The notes under the pieces are model-generated. The model ran no database searches. It had not been told where the DNA came from and worked only from the letters and a program-made list of their open reading frames with translations. From NCBI GenBank assembly GCA_016713305.1, contig JADJPK010000031.1, positions 310,001 to 374,000 of the forward strand: a stretch of 64,000 nucleotides of DNA. Direction: 5' to 3'. Made by a program: the position numbers and the translations under genes. Positions within the stretch are counted from its first letter, which is position 1. Each line of letters begins with the position of its first letter. The stretch comes from Betaproteobacteria bacterium (GTDB lineage Bacteria; Pseudomonadota; Gammaproteobacteria; Burkholderiales; Ga0077523). Positions 28,568-38,011 of the stretch are shown piece after piece.

Positions 28568-30622
28568 CTACTGCGTGATGCCCAGCACGCCCAGCACGAA
28601 GGAATACGTGAAGGCGATCTCCTTGAGATAGTCGTAGCGTCCCGAGGCACCTCCGTGCCCTGCCTCCATGTTGATCCGGAGCAGCAGGGGATTGGAGTCC
28701 GTCTTCAGCGTCCGGAGCCTCGCGACATACTTCGCCGGCTCCCAGTACATGACCTGGCTGTCGTTCAGCGAGGTCTCGACGAGCACGGCCGGATACGGAC
28801 CCGGCTTCAGATTGTCGTAGGGTGAATAACTCTTCATGTACTGATAGGCCTCCGGTTCGTTCGGATTGCCCCACTCCTCGTATTCGCCGGTCGTCAGTGG
28901 CAGCGTGTCGTCCAGCATGGTGCTGACCACGTCCAGGAAAGGCACCTGGAACACGACGGCACGGAAGAGATCGGGCCGGAGATTCATCACGGCTCCCATG
29001 AGCAACCCCCCGGCGCTTCCGCCTTCGATCACGAGCCGGTCGCTGGCCGTGTCCCCGCGGGCGATCAGGTGCTCTGCGCAGGCCACGAAGTCGGTGAAGG
29101 TGTTGCGCTTGTGCATCATCCGGCCTTCGTCGTGCCACCGCTTGCCCATCTCGCCTCCGCCTCTCACGTGGGCCAGCGCAAAGACCACGCCCCGATCCAG
29201 CAACGAAAGTCGGACCGAGGAGAACGTGACCATCTCGGGGTAGCCGTACGCGCCGTAGCCCGACAGCAGCATCGGCCGCGGCCCCTTTCCGCTTCGATCC
29301 TTGCGGTAAACCATGGAGACGGGAATTTCCGACCCGTCCTCAGCCTTCGCATAGGTGAGTTCCGCGCGGTACCTGGCGGGATCGTACCCTCCCAGGACCT
29401 CGAACTGCTTGAGCAGTGTCCGGGCGCGGGTATTCATGTCGTAGTCGAAAACGGAGTCCGGTGTCACGAAGGACTCGTAGGTGAACCGGAAGACATCGGT
29501 ATCGAACTCGGCATTGGCCGCACCGAACACGCTGTAGGCCGGTTCCGGAAACTCGATGTCGTGTTCGTTTCCGTCGGCCATGCGGACGACGGCAAGCCGT
29601 GGAAATCCTCCGCGCCGCTCGTGACGAACGAAGTGCCGCTTGAAGATGTCGATGCCCTCCAGCATGACGTCCTCCCGATGCCCGGTCACTTCTTTCCAAT
29701 GAGGTTCCGAAGCATCCTCGACCGGACAACGCACGAGACGGAAGTTGCGGCCGCGGTCGTTCGTCACGATGTAGAAACTGTCACCGTGATGATCGGCGTA
29801 GTACTCATGTCCCTGCCGCCTTGCGGCGATGCAGCGCAGATTGTGGCGCGGCTCGTCTGCCGGGAGCCAGTGGACTTCCGATGTCGTGGCGCTGTGGACC
29901 GTGACGAATATGAACTCGAGACTTCGGCACAGATCCACGCCCACCGAGAAGCGGGCATCGCTTTCTTCGTACAGGAGGACATGCTCGTCGGTCCCCAGGG
30001 CATGGCGCCACACGCGGTACGCGCGCTTCGCGTCATCCTCTGTCACGTACAAGAGCACGTTGCTGTCCGCCGACCAGGCGACGGAGCGCGCACGAGCGAT
30101 CTCGAGCGGCATGACCTCACCGCTGCGGAGATCCTTCACCTTGAGCGTGTACTCGCGAAAACCGCTGAAGTCCGTGGAGAACGCGAGCAGATTGCCGTCC
30201 GGGCTCACGTCCAGCACACCCAGGCCCAGATACGCCTGGCCGGTGGCGAGACGGTTCATGTCCAGAACGATCTGCTCCTTGGCCTGCATGGAACCGGGCT
30301 TGCGGCAGTAGGTCGGGTACTGCCTGCCCTTCGTCGTTCGTGAGTAGTAGAGCCATCCCCCTTCCCGATAGGGCACGCCCATGTCCGTTTCCTTGATGCG
30401 CGAGACCATCTCCCTGTACAGGGAACGCTGGAACGGACTGCTTGGACGCATCATCGCGTCCGTATACCGGTTCTCCGCGCGAAGATGTTCGAGCACTTCC
30501 TCGGACTCCTTCTCACGCAACCACCAGTAGTCGTCGATGCGCACGTCGCCGTGATGCTCCAGCCGATGGGGCCGGGCAGGCGCGAGAGGAGGGAGCGGAA
30601 CGCGGGACGGGGACTTGGCCAT
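28568..30622 (-). CDS. S9 prolyl oligopeptidase family protease (oligopeptidase B-like)
   Basis: 684 aa from the ATG at 30620-30622 (MAKSPSR). The N-terminal propeller part starts DDYWWLREKESEEVLEHLRAENRY, as in protease II. The C-terminal alpha/beta hydrolase domain has the nucleophile motif EGGSAGGLLMGAVMN, the catalytic-Asp region around LVETSLNDSQVMYWEP and the His motif INMEAGHGGASGRYD. No signal peptide, so cytosolic. Oligopeptidase B cleaves short peptides after basic residues; specificity here is inferred from similarity. A longer start is excluded because it would enter the neighbouring gene. Confidence 0.9.
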   Translation of the reverse strand: MAKSPSRVPLPPLAPARPHRLEHHGDVRIDDYWWLREKESEEVLEHLRAENRYTDAMMRPSSPFQRSLYREMVSRIKETDMGVPYREGGWLYYSRTTKGRQYPTYCRKPGSMQAKEQIVLDMNRLATGQAYLGLGVLDVSPDGNLLAFSTDFSGFREYTLKVKDLRSGEVMPLEIARARSVAWSADSNVLLYVTEDDAKRAYRVWRHALGTDEHVLLYEESDARFSVGVDLCRSLEFIFVTVHSATTSEVHWLPADEPRHNLRCIAARRQGHEYYADHHGDSFYIVTNDRGRNFRLVRCPVEDASEPHWKEVTGHREDVMLEGIDIFKRHFVRHERRGGFPRLAVVRMADGNEHDIEFPEPAYSVFGAANAEFDTDVFRFTYESFVTPDSVFDYDMNTRARTLLKQFEVLGGYDPARYRAELTYAKAEDGSEIPVSMVYRKDRSGKGPRPMLLSGYGAYGYPEMVTFSSVRLSLLDRGVVFALAHVRGGGEMGKRWHDEGRMMHKRNTFTDFVACAEHLIARGDTASDRLVIEGGSAGGLLMGAVMNLRPDLFRAVVFQVPFLDVVSTMLDDTLPLTTGEYEEWGNPNEPEAYQYMKSYSPYDNLKPGPYPAVLVETSLNDSQVMYWEPAKYVARLRTLKTDSNPLLLRINMEAGHGGASGRYDYLKEIAFTYSFVLGVLGITQ

Positions 30623-30636
30623 GGCGATGACGGGGT

Positions 30637-31371
30637 TCAGTAGAAGCGTTTGGAGATCAGCCGGAAGCCGAGCGTAAACCACTCGATGCGGTCACCGCCA
30701 TTCAGCTGCGCACCGTACGTGCTGTCCAGCTGCACGTGGTCGGGAACTATCCACACCCGGATGCCCGCCTGGGTGAAACGGTCGAACCCCGTAGCACCAT
30801 AGATCTCTCCCAGCAGGACGACGCGGGGCGTCACGTAGAACTCCCCGCCACCGCCCCACAACAGGCCGCGGCGATCGGCGTCCCTGTTGTTCACCACGCC
30901 CACGTTGCCCAGCAATACCACCTTGTCGTCGGCCAGCGATCGCGAAACCGGCACGTAGGCGTAATAGTTGCCGATGAGATTCGGCGCAAGGTTGATGTCG
31001 GCATGCCGCACCACTCCTGCAGCGAGGCCCCAGCCGAAATCGTTGGCGCGCAGCTCGCGGAACAGTCCCTTGACCTGGAACTGATAGTCCCGCTCATCGT
31101 GAACATCGGGGCCGCCATGCTGGAGAACTCCCACGCCTGCCGACAGTTCCAAGCCGAAGGGATTGCAGGCAGGCAGCGCCCAGTATTCCGTGCTGGCGGC
31201 ATTTCGCTTGTACCAGGATTCGACCTGACACGCCCCTTGGTCCACGATGCGGGCGTCGTCCACGACGAAAGGGCGGGCGGCCCACGTTGAGGCCGAGGTC
31301 AACAGCAGCACGCCGACCGACCCGAGAGTCGCGAGGCAGCGGGAGACGATCAAGTGAAGGAAGTGCAGCAT
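30637..31371 (-). CDS. Outer membrane beta-barrel-like hypothetical protein
   Basis: 244 aa from the ATG near 31371 with a signal segment (LATLGSVGVLLLTSASTWAA). The mature chain begins RPFVVDDARIVDQGACQVESWY and contains alternating beta strands (VVLLGEIYGATGFDRFTQ, WFTLGFRLISKRFY). It ends in aromatic Phe-Tyr, as outer-membrane barrel proteins do. The RPFVxDDAR opening occurs in a family of hypothetical barrel proteins. No function is assigned. It is upstream of the oligopeptidase gene by 14 bp, likely one operon. Confidence 0.65.
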   Translation of the reverse strand: MLHFLHLIVSRCLATLGSVGVLLLTSASTWAARPFVVDDARIVDQGACQVESWYKRNAASTEYWALPACNPFGLELSAGVGVLQHGGPDVHDERDYQFQVKGLFRELRANDFGWGLAAGVVRHADINLAPNLIGNYYAYVPVSRSLADDKVVLLGNVGVVNNRDADRRGLLWGGGGEFYVTPRVVLLGEIYGATGFDRFTQAGIRVWIVPDHVQLDSTYGAQLNGGDRIEWFTLGFRLISKRFY

Positions 31372-31447
31372 GGAACGGTGACGCGGCGAGTGCCAGCAGC
31401 TACAATGTCTGGACATGTTTTTTCTTTGATTTCAGAGCGATAAAGTC

Positions 31448-31639
31448 ATGGAAAGATACGAATCGGAAACGACGTTGTTCCTGCGGGAGTTTCTGCAGAA
31501 GCACCCGGAGGTGGTCGAGAAGCAGAAAGCCGCTCGGGCCACGTGGTGGGACAAGCCCTACGACGCCCAGCAACGGACCGACTTCGAACAGTCGAGAGTG
31601 TCCAAGAAGCCGTACGAGTATTACAGCAACGATCGTTGA
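31448..31639 (+). CDS. DUF3460 family small protein
   Basis: 63 aa. MERYESETTLFLREFLQKHP followed by VEKQKAARATWWDKP is the DUF3460 signature, a small protein found mainly in betaproteobacteria. It is soluble and charged, without known role. It is followed after 10 bp by the Sel1 gene, so the pair is probably one transcript. Confidence 0.85.
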   Translation: MERYESETTLFLREFLQKHPEVVEKQKAARATWWDKPYDAQQRTDFEQSRVSKKPYEYYSNDR

Positions 31640-31649
31640 GGCCGCCTCC

Positions 31650-33098
31650 ATGAAGCGATTCTTCGCTCTGCTCATTGCAGCCGGCATGTCGGGCACCGTA
31701 CTGGCCGGCTGGGAAGAAGCCGTGAATGCGTACAACAGTGGCGACTATGCCACTGCCGCAAGAGAGTTCCGGCCCTTCGCGGAACAGGGGCAGGCCACGG
31801 CCCAGTACATCCTTGGCTGGATCTACCAGACCGGCGATGGCGTGAAGCAGGACTACTCCGAATCCGCGAAGTGGTACGCCAAGGCCGCCGACAAGGGCAA
31901 CGCGGATGCTCAGTACGCCGTGGGCTCCTACTACATGACCGGAGTGGGGGTGCCGCAGGACAACAAACAGGCCATGCTCTGGTTCCGCAAGGCGGCCGAC
32001 CAGGGCAAGGCGCCCGCGCAATATCTGCTGGGCTATCTTCTGGCGCGAGGCGAGGGCATCGACCACAACGAGGCGGAGTCTTCGTCCTGGTACCTCAAGG
32101 CTGCGAACCAGGGTTACGCGGAGGCTCAGTACGCGTATGCGCTGGCACTGGCCGCCGGCGCAGGCGTGGAAAAGGACGAGCAGGCAGCCAACGAGTGGCT
32201 GCGGAAGGCCGCGGACCAGAAGCACACGGAGGCGGCCTATCTCCTGGGATGGAACCACGAGAAGGGCGTCGGGATGCTGCCGGACTATGCCCAGGCAGCC
32301 AAGTGGTACAGGCAGGCGGCGGATGCCCATCACGTCGAGGCTCTGTATCACCTGGCGACGCTCTTGCGCGATGGGCGCGGCGTCGCGAAGGACGACCCAC
32401 AAGCATTGGAACTGTTCCGCAAGGCCGCAGAGGCGGGTCAGACGGCCACACCGGCCGCCATCGACGAGTATCTGAAGAGCAGCCGGTTCGACAATGCATT
32501 TGCGCTGGCCGATACGTGGCTTGCGAAAAACCCCGATGACGTGCAGCTGCTCACCGTGCTAGGCGTATCGGCGGCGAACGAGGCACGGTCCGATCCGGCG
32601 AAATTTTCGGGACCTGCGCGTTCGTACGGAGACCGGGCGATCGCACTGATCGAAGCGGACAAGCGGCCAGGCTCCATGGACGAGGCGCAGTGGAACGAAT
32701 ACCGGACGCGTTGGTTGCCCCAGCTGCATCTCCGGCTTGGCGTGATCTCGCAGAAGTCGGGGCAGATCGAAGACGCGCGGGAACGATTCACCAAGGTCAC
32801 CCGGATTGACCCGAAAGATCCTTACGGCTGGTACTTCCTGGGGCAGACGCATTTCAGCGAGTACGAGAAGATCAACGCAGCGTCCAAGGGACTGGACGGT
32901 CCGTCCAAGTCCGAATCGGTGGCCAAGGCTTTCGCTCAACTCGACCGGGTCATCGAGTACTACGCCCGCGCGATCGGATTGGCGGCAGGAAAGGAAGACC
33001 TGCGCGAGCCGCTGTTGCGGGACCTTCAGGGCATCTATGAATTCCGCAATGGTTCACGGATGGGGTTCGACGATCTGCTGGCGAAATACCGGCAATGA
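31650..33098 (+). CDS. Exported Sel1-like repeat (SLR) protein
   Basis: 482 aa with a signal peptide (RFFALLIAAGMSGTVLAG). Six Sel1 repeats follow between about residues 40 and 260, each with the A-x-x-x-L-G-x-x-Y...G.GV..D...A..W..KAA pattern (for example AQYILGWIYQTGDGVKQD, AEAQYAYALALAAGAGVEKD). The C-terminal half looks TPR-like: VLGVSAANEARSDPAKFSGP and RFTKVTRIDPKDPYGWYFLG. Sel1 proteins scaffold envelope or signalling complexes. Partner unknown; DUF3460 precedes it. Confidence 0.85.
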   Translation: MKRFFALLIAAGMSGTVLAGWEEAVNAYNSGDYATAAREFRPFAEQGQATAQYILGWIYQTGDGVKQDYSESAKWYAKAADKGNADAQYAVGSYYMTGVGVPQDNKQAMLWFRKAADQGKAPAQYLLGYLLARGEGIDHNEAESSSWYLKAANQGYAEAQYAYALALAAGAGVEKDEQAANEWLRKAADQKHTEAAYLLGWNHEKGVGMLPDYAQAAKWYRQAADAHHVEALYHLATLLRDGRGVAKDDPQALELFRKAAEAGQTATPAAIDEYLKSSRFDNAFALADTWLAKNPDDVQLLTVLGVSAANEARSDPAKFSGPARSYGDRAIALIEADKRPGSMDEAQWNEYRTRWLPQLHLRLGVISQKSGQIEDARERFTKVTRIDPKDPYGWYFLGQTHFSEYEKINAASKGLDGPSKSESVAKAFAQLDRVIEYYARAIGLAAGKEDLREPLLRDLQGIYEFRNGSRMGFDDLLAKYRQ

Positions 33099-33106
33099 AC
33101 GGCATG

Positions 33107-33133
33107 CCCCCGCCGAACGCCGTTACCGGGGGG
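33107..33133. terminator. GC-rich hairpin at the convergent gene ends
   Basis: CCCCCG (33107-33112) can pair with CGGGGG (33127-33132). It overlaps the tail of the minus-strand gene and follows the Sel1 gene by 9 bp. No U-tract, so termination by this alone is uncertain. Confidence 0.3.
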
Positions 33134-33698
33134 AGATCTCCAGATCGATGGCGAAGATGGAGGCACGGTTCACGAACTTGCCGCAATCCAGAATCATCTC
33201 GCCTCGCTCACCCGTCCATTCCCGGGAACGATGCTGGATGCCGTCCTCCACACGTGTCGTGAATTTTCCCGGTTCCCCATACTTGGCGACAATCGTGTCG
33301 AGCACACGCTTGCAGCCGGGATATCGGCGCTCCGTCTGTTCCGGCTTGTTGCCGGTACCCGACCGTTCGAACGAGAAGATCCAACGTCGGACCGACCCCT
33401 TGTCCAGCGACACGCTGATGGCTGTCACGTCAGCACGCGTATCGTTGGGCGAGAGCTTGACGATGTAGAGACCGTCGCCGGTCTTCAACCAGTCGTCGAA
33501 TCGGCCATCACCATCCTCGGGGCGGGCAATGCTGCCGGACCCCCTCTGCCAGAATTCGTGGCGCGACTCCGGAAACAGGGTCCGCAGCGAATCCGGTGAA
33601 ACGCCTACCCCGAGACCGGCGAATTCGAATCCGAACGCGGTGCCCGTCATCGCGGCCGCGCTCAGCAGTCCCAGCATTCCTCTCGAGAGCAAGTTCAT
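33123..33698 (-). CDS. Exported hypothetical protein
   Basis: 191 aa from the ATG at 33696-33698, with a signal peptide (LLSRGMLGLLSAAAMTGTAFG). The mature part starts FEFAGLGVGVSPDSLRTLFP and has two Cys (YPGCKRVLD, MILDCGKF). The stretch VKLSPNDTRADVTAISVSLD looks like the domain of hypothetical periplasmic proteins with a PDZ-like start, but I do not name a family. Convergent to the Sel1 gene. Upstream, 90 bp separate it from the divergent SRAP gene. Confidence 0.6.
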   Translation of the reverse strand: MNLLSRGMLGLLSAAAMTGTAFGFEFAGLGVGVSPDSLRTLFPESRHEFWQRGSGSIARPEDGDGRFDDWLKTGDGLYIVKLSPNDTRADVTAISVSLDKGSVRRWIFSFERSGTGNKPEQTERRYPGCKRVLDTIVAKYGEPGKFTTRVEDGIQHRSREWTGERGEMILDCGKFVNRASIFAIDLEISPR

Positions 33699-33788
33699 GT
33701 CAGTGTGATCGGAAAATGTGTTGGCATGCCGCGGCCGGCATTCTCGCCGCCGGGCCGTTGATCCTCTCCCGCAAATATAATCCCCGTC

Positions 33789-34472
33789 ATGTGCGGCCGA
33801 TACGCCCTCAATGAAAACGCCCGTGAACTGGCTGACCACTTTCACCTGGTGAGCGTTCCTGAACTCGTCCCCAGGTTCAACATCCCGCCCGGCGTGCAGG
33901 TGCTCGTCGTCAGGCAATCCGTCAGCGGCCCCATCGGCGAAATGATGCTTTGGGGCCTGACACCCGCCTGGACCCGCTCGGCTGCGCAGTCCCGCGCGTA
34001 TCCCAAGCCCATCAACGCGCGCGCCGAATCGATCCAGGAGCGCCCGATGTTCCGCTCCGCGTTTCGCGCCCGACGCTGCATTTTGCCAGCATCGGGCTTC
34101 TATGAATGGAACCGGCCCCAGGCAGGGCCCAAACAGGCCTACTACTTCCATCCGGCAAACGATCCGGTGTTCGCCATGGCGGGCCTGTTCGAGCCCGGAG
34201 ACGGCGACTTTCCGGCTTCGTGCTGTATTCTCACGACAGCCGCGAACGAGGTCATGGCGCCGGTCCACGACCGCATGCCCGTGCTGTTGGACTTGAAGGA
34301 CGTGCAGGCGTGGCTTGATCCCGCGACCTCTCGAGCAAGGCTCTTGCCGCTGCTGGCGCCCGCACCGTCCGATGAGATGTTCGCCCATCCGGTGAGTGCA
34401 CGTGTGAACGCCGCCAGGAACGACGATTCCTCGCTGATCGAACGATGTGCCCCGGCGGGCGAAATCCAATGA
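33789..34472 (+). CDS. SRAP (HMCES/YedK) abasic-site DNA-protein crosslinking protein
   Basis: 227 aa. MCGRYAL places the catalytic Cys at position 2 after Met removal. Blocks: FNIPPGVQVLVVRQ, WGLTPAWTRSA, NARAESIQERPMFRSAFRARR, RCILPASGFYEWN (active-site Glu) and the His block VMAPVHDRMPVLL. It forms a covalent link to abasic sites in single-stranded DNA. I looked for a LexA box just upstream and saw none. TTG-started isomerase gene follows by 91 bp. Confidence 0.9.
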   Translation: MCGRYALNENARELADHFHLVSVPELVPRFNIPPGVQVLVVRQSVSGPIGEMMLWGLTPAWTRSAAQSRAYPKPINARAESIQERPMFRSAFRARRCILPASGFYEWNRPQAGPKQAYYFHPANDPVFAMAGLFEPGDGDFPASCCILTTAANEVMAPVHDRMPVLLDLKDVQAWLDPATSRARLLPLLAPAPSDEMFAHPVSARVNAARNDDSSLIERCAPAGEIQ

Positions 34473-34563
34473 CGGTGCGCTCGGCTCGTGCAGCGGGGGC
34501 TCCCGTCCAGGCCCTTCGCTGCCGCACAGACGCTGACCGACCTACCAACACGGAGGAGTTCCC

Positions 34564-35160
34564 TTGAAGACGATCGACTACTATTTCTCGCCGGTTTCGC
34601 CCTGGACCCACTTCGGCCACGCCCGCCTGCGCGAAATCGCCCGCAGATGCGACGCTTCGATTGCCGTGAAACCGATCGACTATGGCCGCGTGTTTCCGGT
34701 TTCGGGGGGACTCCCGCTCAAGCAGCGAGCCGCCCAGAGACAGGCGTATCGCATGTTCGAACTCAAGCGCTGGCGCGACTACCTGGGGGTGCCCATCAAC
34801 CTGGAGCCGAAGCACTTCCCCGTGCCGGCCGATCTGGCTGCCCGAACGATCATCGCAGCCGCTCCGGAGGGCTCGGACAGACAGCTCGATCTCGCCGGCG
34901 CACTGATGAAGGCATGCTGGGAACAGGAACGCGACATTTCGGATCCGTCCACCCTGCGCGCCATTGCGGAAGCGCAAGGTTTGAACGGCACGGCGCTCGT
35001 CGCAACGGCGGACAGTCCCGCCACCTTATCCGAATATGATCGCCTTACGCAGGAGGCCATCGAGCGTCAGATCTTCGGTGCCCCGACGTATGTCGTCGAT
35101 GGAGAGCCGTACTGGGGACAGGACCGGCTCGACTTCGTGGAACGGGCGTTGCAGCGATGA
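34564..35160 (+). CDS. DsbA-family isomerase (2-hydroxychromene-2-carboxylate isomerase / GST-kappa-like)
   Basis: 198 aa from a TTG start with GGAGGAG 6 nt upstream. The chain begins KTIDYYFSPVSPWTHFGH, the HCCA-isomerase opening with catalytic Ser in place of the DsbA Cys, and ends IFGAPTYVVDGEPYWGQDRL. These enzymes isomerise 2-hydroxychromene-2-carboxylate in naphthalene degradation or act as glutathione-dependent isomerases. Its last codons overlap the next gene (ATGA). The pathway is not shown by the neighbours. Confidence 0.85.
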   Translation: MKTIDYYFSPVSPWTHFGHARLREIARRCDASIAVKPIDYGRVFPVSGGLPLKQRAAQRQAYRMFELKRWRDYLGVPINLEPKHFPVPADLAARTIIAAAPEGSDRQLDLAGALMKACWEQERDISDPSTLRAIAEAQGLNGTALVATADSPATLSEYDRLTQEAIERQIFGAPTYVVDGEPYWGQDRLDFVERALQR

Positions 35161-35837
35161 AGACGGCGACTCTGCTCGCGACGTTCGTCACGATCCTTGG
35201 GTGCCTGGCGGGCATCCGCATTGCTGCGGCCGAGAATCCGGTACCGATCGACGAAGAACCGAAGCATCGCTTGGTGTTCCGCAATTCGCACGTTCGCTTC
35301 TTCAACGTGCAGATACCTCCCGGCTATCGAAGCCTCATGCACGTTCACCACCACGACGGTGTCTTCGTGAACATCGCGCCCAGCGAAACCGAAGCCGAAG
35401 ACTGGGGGGCTGCGACGGTCCGCCGCCCTGGACGGACACCTGGTGAGACCTACTTCATCGGATACGCGTCGCGGCCCAAGGCCCATCGGGTCAGCAACGT
35501 CGGTGCGGATCTCTATCACGTCACCGACACGGAGATACTCCAGGGATGCGGCGCCCGGTCGCTCGACGAGGCGATGGCGGGGCCTCTGATCCTGGAGAAC
35601 GACCGCGTCAGGGTGACTCGCATCGAACTGCCGCCCGGAGCATCGACGACGCTCTACGGTCCCTGCGGCATGTTCGTGGCGGTGACTGCCGGCGAAATGA
35701 CCTTCGCCGCTCCGGGCGGCAAGGAGCAGGTCAGCTTCGAAGCAGCGGGTTTCAAGTGGCGCGATGGCCAGGAGCCCATGCTGATCACCAACTCGGGACC
35801 CGGCCCGATCCACGCCGTCGATATCCTGGTGAAGTAG
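35157..35837 (+). CDS. Exported bicupin-like protein
   Basis: 226 aa with a signal peptide (LLATFVTILGCLAGIRIAAA). The first cupin keeps the metal pattern in SLMHVHHHDGVFVNIAP. The second half repeats the fold (FVAVTAGEMTFAAPGGKEQ) but without His ligands, so only the first lobe can bind metal. The function is unknown; it may be a periplasmic small-molecule enzyme or binder. It overlaps the preceding isomerase gene by 4 bp, suggesting coupled translation, and an LLM oxidoreductase follows after 44 bp. Confidence 0.7.
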   Translation: MKTATLLATFVTILGCLAGIRIAAAENPVPIDEEPKHRLVFRNSHVRFFNVQIPPGYRSLMHVHHHDGVFVNIAPSETEAEDWGAATVRRPGRTPGETYFIGYASRPKAHRVSNVGADLYHVTDTEILQGCGARSLDEAMAGPLILENDRVRVTRIELPPGASTTLYGPCGMFVAVTAGEMTFAAPGGKEQVSFEAAGFKWRDGQEPMLITNSGPGPIHAVDILVK

Positions 35838-35881
35838 GTCATCATTGGCGGAAAGCCACGGCGACGCGTAAGACGCATACC

Positions 35882-36847
35882 ATGACACTGAAGCTTTCTG
35901 TTCTCGATCAATCTCCGGTGATCAACGGTCACTCGCCGGCAGAGGCGCTGCGCAGGACGGTAGAACTGGCGCGCGAGACCGATGCCATGGGGTTCCAGCG
36001 CTATTGGCTCGCCGAGCATCACAGCACACGTGCACTGGCGGACCCCTGCCCCGAAATCCTGCTCACTGCGGTGGCATCGGCGACCACGAGGATCCGCGTG
36101 GGAACGGGCGGAGTCCTGCTTCCCTACTACAGTCCGTTGAAGGTCGCCGAAGTGTTTCGAATGCTTGAGGCCCTCTTTCCGGGCAGAGTGGATCTGGGCA
36201 TCGGCCGTGCCCCGGGGTCGGATGGCCTCACAGCCAGAGCACTTTCGGGCGGCGCTTTCTACGACTTCGACCAGTTTCCCGCTCATGTTCAGGAAACGGT
36301 TTCGTTTCTTGACGATGCCTTGCCGCCCGATCATCCCTATGCTCGGGTCAAGGCCATGCCTTCGGGAGAAGGAGCACCGGAAGTGTGGCTGCTGGGATCG
36401 TCGGATTACAGCGCGACGCTTGCCGCCTATCTGGGGCTGCGATTTTCCTTCGCGCACTTCATCAATGCATTCGGCGGCGAGGAAGTGACGAAAGCGTATC
36501 GCAACGGATTCCGGCCATCACGCCGCGAAAGGACGGCACGGTCCATGGTGGCCGTGTTCGCCATCTGCGGCGCAACCGATCGCGAAGCCGAACGGTTGGC
36601 ATCCTCCATCGACCTGCGGCGCTTGCAGATGGCCCGCGGTCTGGACGAACCCGTCGCCACGATGGAAGAAGCGCTCGCGCGCACCTACACGGCCGAGGAA
36701 GAGGCCATCATTCATCGCGAGCGTCCACGAGCGATCATAGGGACCGCCGATCGCGTTCTCGACCGCATTCGCGAAGTCGCACTGGCGTTCGATGCCGACG
36801 AAGTGATGGTCCTGACGATCACGGGCGACTACGCGTCACGCCTGTAA
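35882..36847 (+). CDS. LLM-class flavin-dependent monooxygenase (luciferase-like)
   Basis: 321 aa. Starts MTLKLSVLDQSPVINGHSP, then WLAEHHSTRALADPCPEILL (His flavin region) and RVGTGGVLLPYYSPLKVAE. VDLGIGRAPGSDGLTA is the typical flavin/phosphate loop of the MsnO8 subgroup. VMVLTITGD near the end completes the TIM barrel. It needs FMNH2 from a reductase encoded elsewhere. The gene is in line with the isomerase and bicupin and may share their transcript. Confidence 0.9.
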   Translation: MTLKLSVLDQSPVINGHSPAEALRRTVELARETDAMGFQRYWLAEHHSTRALADPCPEILLTAVASATTRIRVGTGGVLLPYYSPLKVAEVFRMLEALFPGRVDLGIGRAPGSDGLTARALSGGAFYDFDQFPAHVQETVSFLDDALPPDHPYARVKAMPSGEGAPEVWLLGSSDYSATLAAYLGLRFSFAHFINAFGGEEVTKAYRNGFRPSRRERTARSMVAVFAICGATDREAERLASSIDLRRLQMARGLDEPVATMEEALARTYTAEEEAIIHRERPRAIIGTADRVLDRIREVALAFDADEVMVLTITGDYASRL

Positions 36848-37042
36848 TCCTACGAACGTCTGGCCTGCGCCGCAGACCTCCGAGACCGGGACGGAAAGCC
36901 ACTCGTACATCGGCATCGCGGGCCTTGAAGATCTGATCGGCCCGCGCCGCCACGAGGACACGGTCCCTGACGCCTTCGGCAGTCGCCTTGGCATCCAGTT
37001 CCATCGGCAGAAGCCCTTCTCCGCACGTCGCTTGGACTTGCG

Positions 37043-37762
37043 TCAGAAGCGCAGACCGGCCTTGAGGCCGAACGACGTGGCTTCTCCCGTGCGATCGACC
37101 TCGAAGGCAAGATTCATGAGCAGCACGTTGAAATTGAGTCCGGCAAACACCTTGTTGAGCCCGAACGACTCCTCTGCAAGACCGGCCACTCCGTTGGGCG
37201 TGCTCTTCACCCATACCCTGCCAATACCGCCGTAGGGCGTGAAATTCAACAGGCCCTTCGAGATCGACAAGTCCAGACCCTTGGTGTCCAGGTCGACCTG
37301 ATCGACTCCGTTGAGCCGGGTATAGCTTCCCCGGACGGCGACCGCGGGCAGAGCGACATTGCCGGAAACGATGGCGTATCGCAGTTCACCGCCGTAGAAA
37401 CGGATATTGGTGCCGGGAACCATCCCGCCCATCACCCCGACGTCGAAGTCGAGCGGGAGGCCTTTGTGTACCCGGATGGTCGGAACAGGGAGGTAACTGG
37501 GAATGTCTCCGCTCGATGTGGCCCGGTCGAACACGTCGACGTTCTTGAGCCTGGTGGCCGTCACCGCGATTCCGATGTCGAATCCGGTGATTCCCAGGGG
37601 TTCGGCCGGTGTCAGCGGCTTGTACGAAAGCGCAGCCCCCAGATCTTCGGACAACGCACGGAACTGAGTCTGATTGAGGAGGTTCAGGGCATCGAGATCG
37701 GCGGCTTGCGCGTGGGCGCAGACCAACCCGAGGGCCACCAGCATCGTATTGAGCAGTTTCAT
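37043..37762 (-). CDS. Outer membrane beta-barrel hypothetical protein
   Basis: 239 aa with a signal peptide ending in AHAQAAD. Beta-strand-rich body with VGVMGGMVPGTNIRFYGGEL, VAVRGSYTRLNGVDQVDLD and ISKGLLNFTPYGGIGRVWV, and a C-terminal Phe (FGLKAGLRF) typical of barrels that use the BAM machine. No named family fits with certainty. Stands alone; 195 bp without a gene separate it from the LLM gene end and 249 bp from the next PhyH gene. Confidence 0.7.
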   Translation of the reverse strand: MKLLNTMLVALGLVCAHAQAADLDALNLLNQTQFRALSEDLGAALSYKPLTPAEPLGITGFDIGIAVTATRLKNVDVFDRATSSGDIPSYLPVPTIRVHKGLPLDFDVGVMGGMVPGTNIRFYGGELRYAIVSGNVALPAVAVRGSYTRLNGVDQVDLDTKGLDLSISKGLLNFTPYGGIGRVWVKSTPNGVAGLAEESFGLNKVFAGLNFNVLLMNLAFEVDRTGEATSFGLKAGLRF

Positions 37763-38011
37763 GTCGGTGTCTCCACTTGCAAAGGAAGATCTCAGCTAGA
37801 GGCAGTGTAGCGGGAAGCAACCACCGGCTTGGATCGCCGGCTTGCGCACCGCCAGGACAGGTCGGTGACGACACTCAGACGTCATGCCAGGAGGTGATCA
37901 TGCCACGGAGATGCCCAGATCGGCGATTGCCCGCCAGCAACCCACGTACCATCGATTCGGTCCGTCATCTCCCCTGCATCCCTGCGGGTTGCCATGCCGT
38001 GTCCACGATCG

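Noticed and set aside
33699..33788. LexA box upstream of the SRAP gene
   Set aside because: No CTGT-N8-ACAG pattern in the 90-bp gap.
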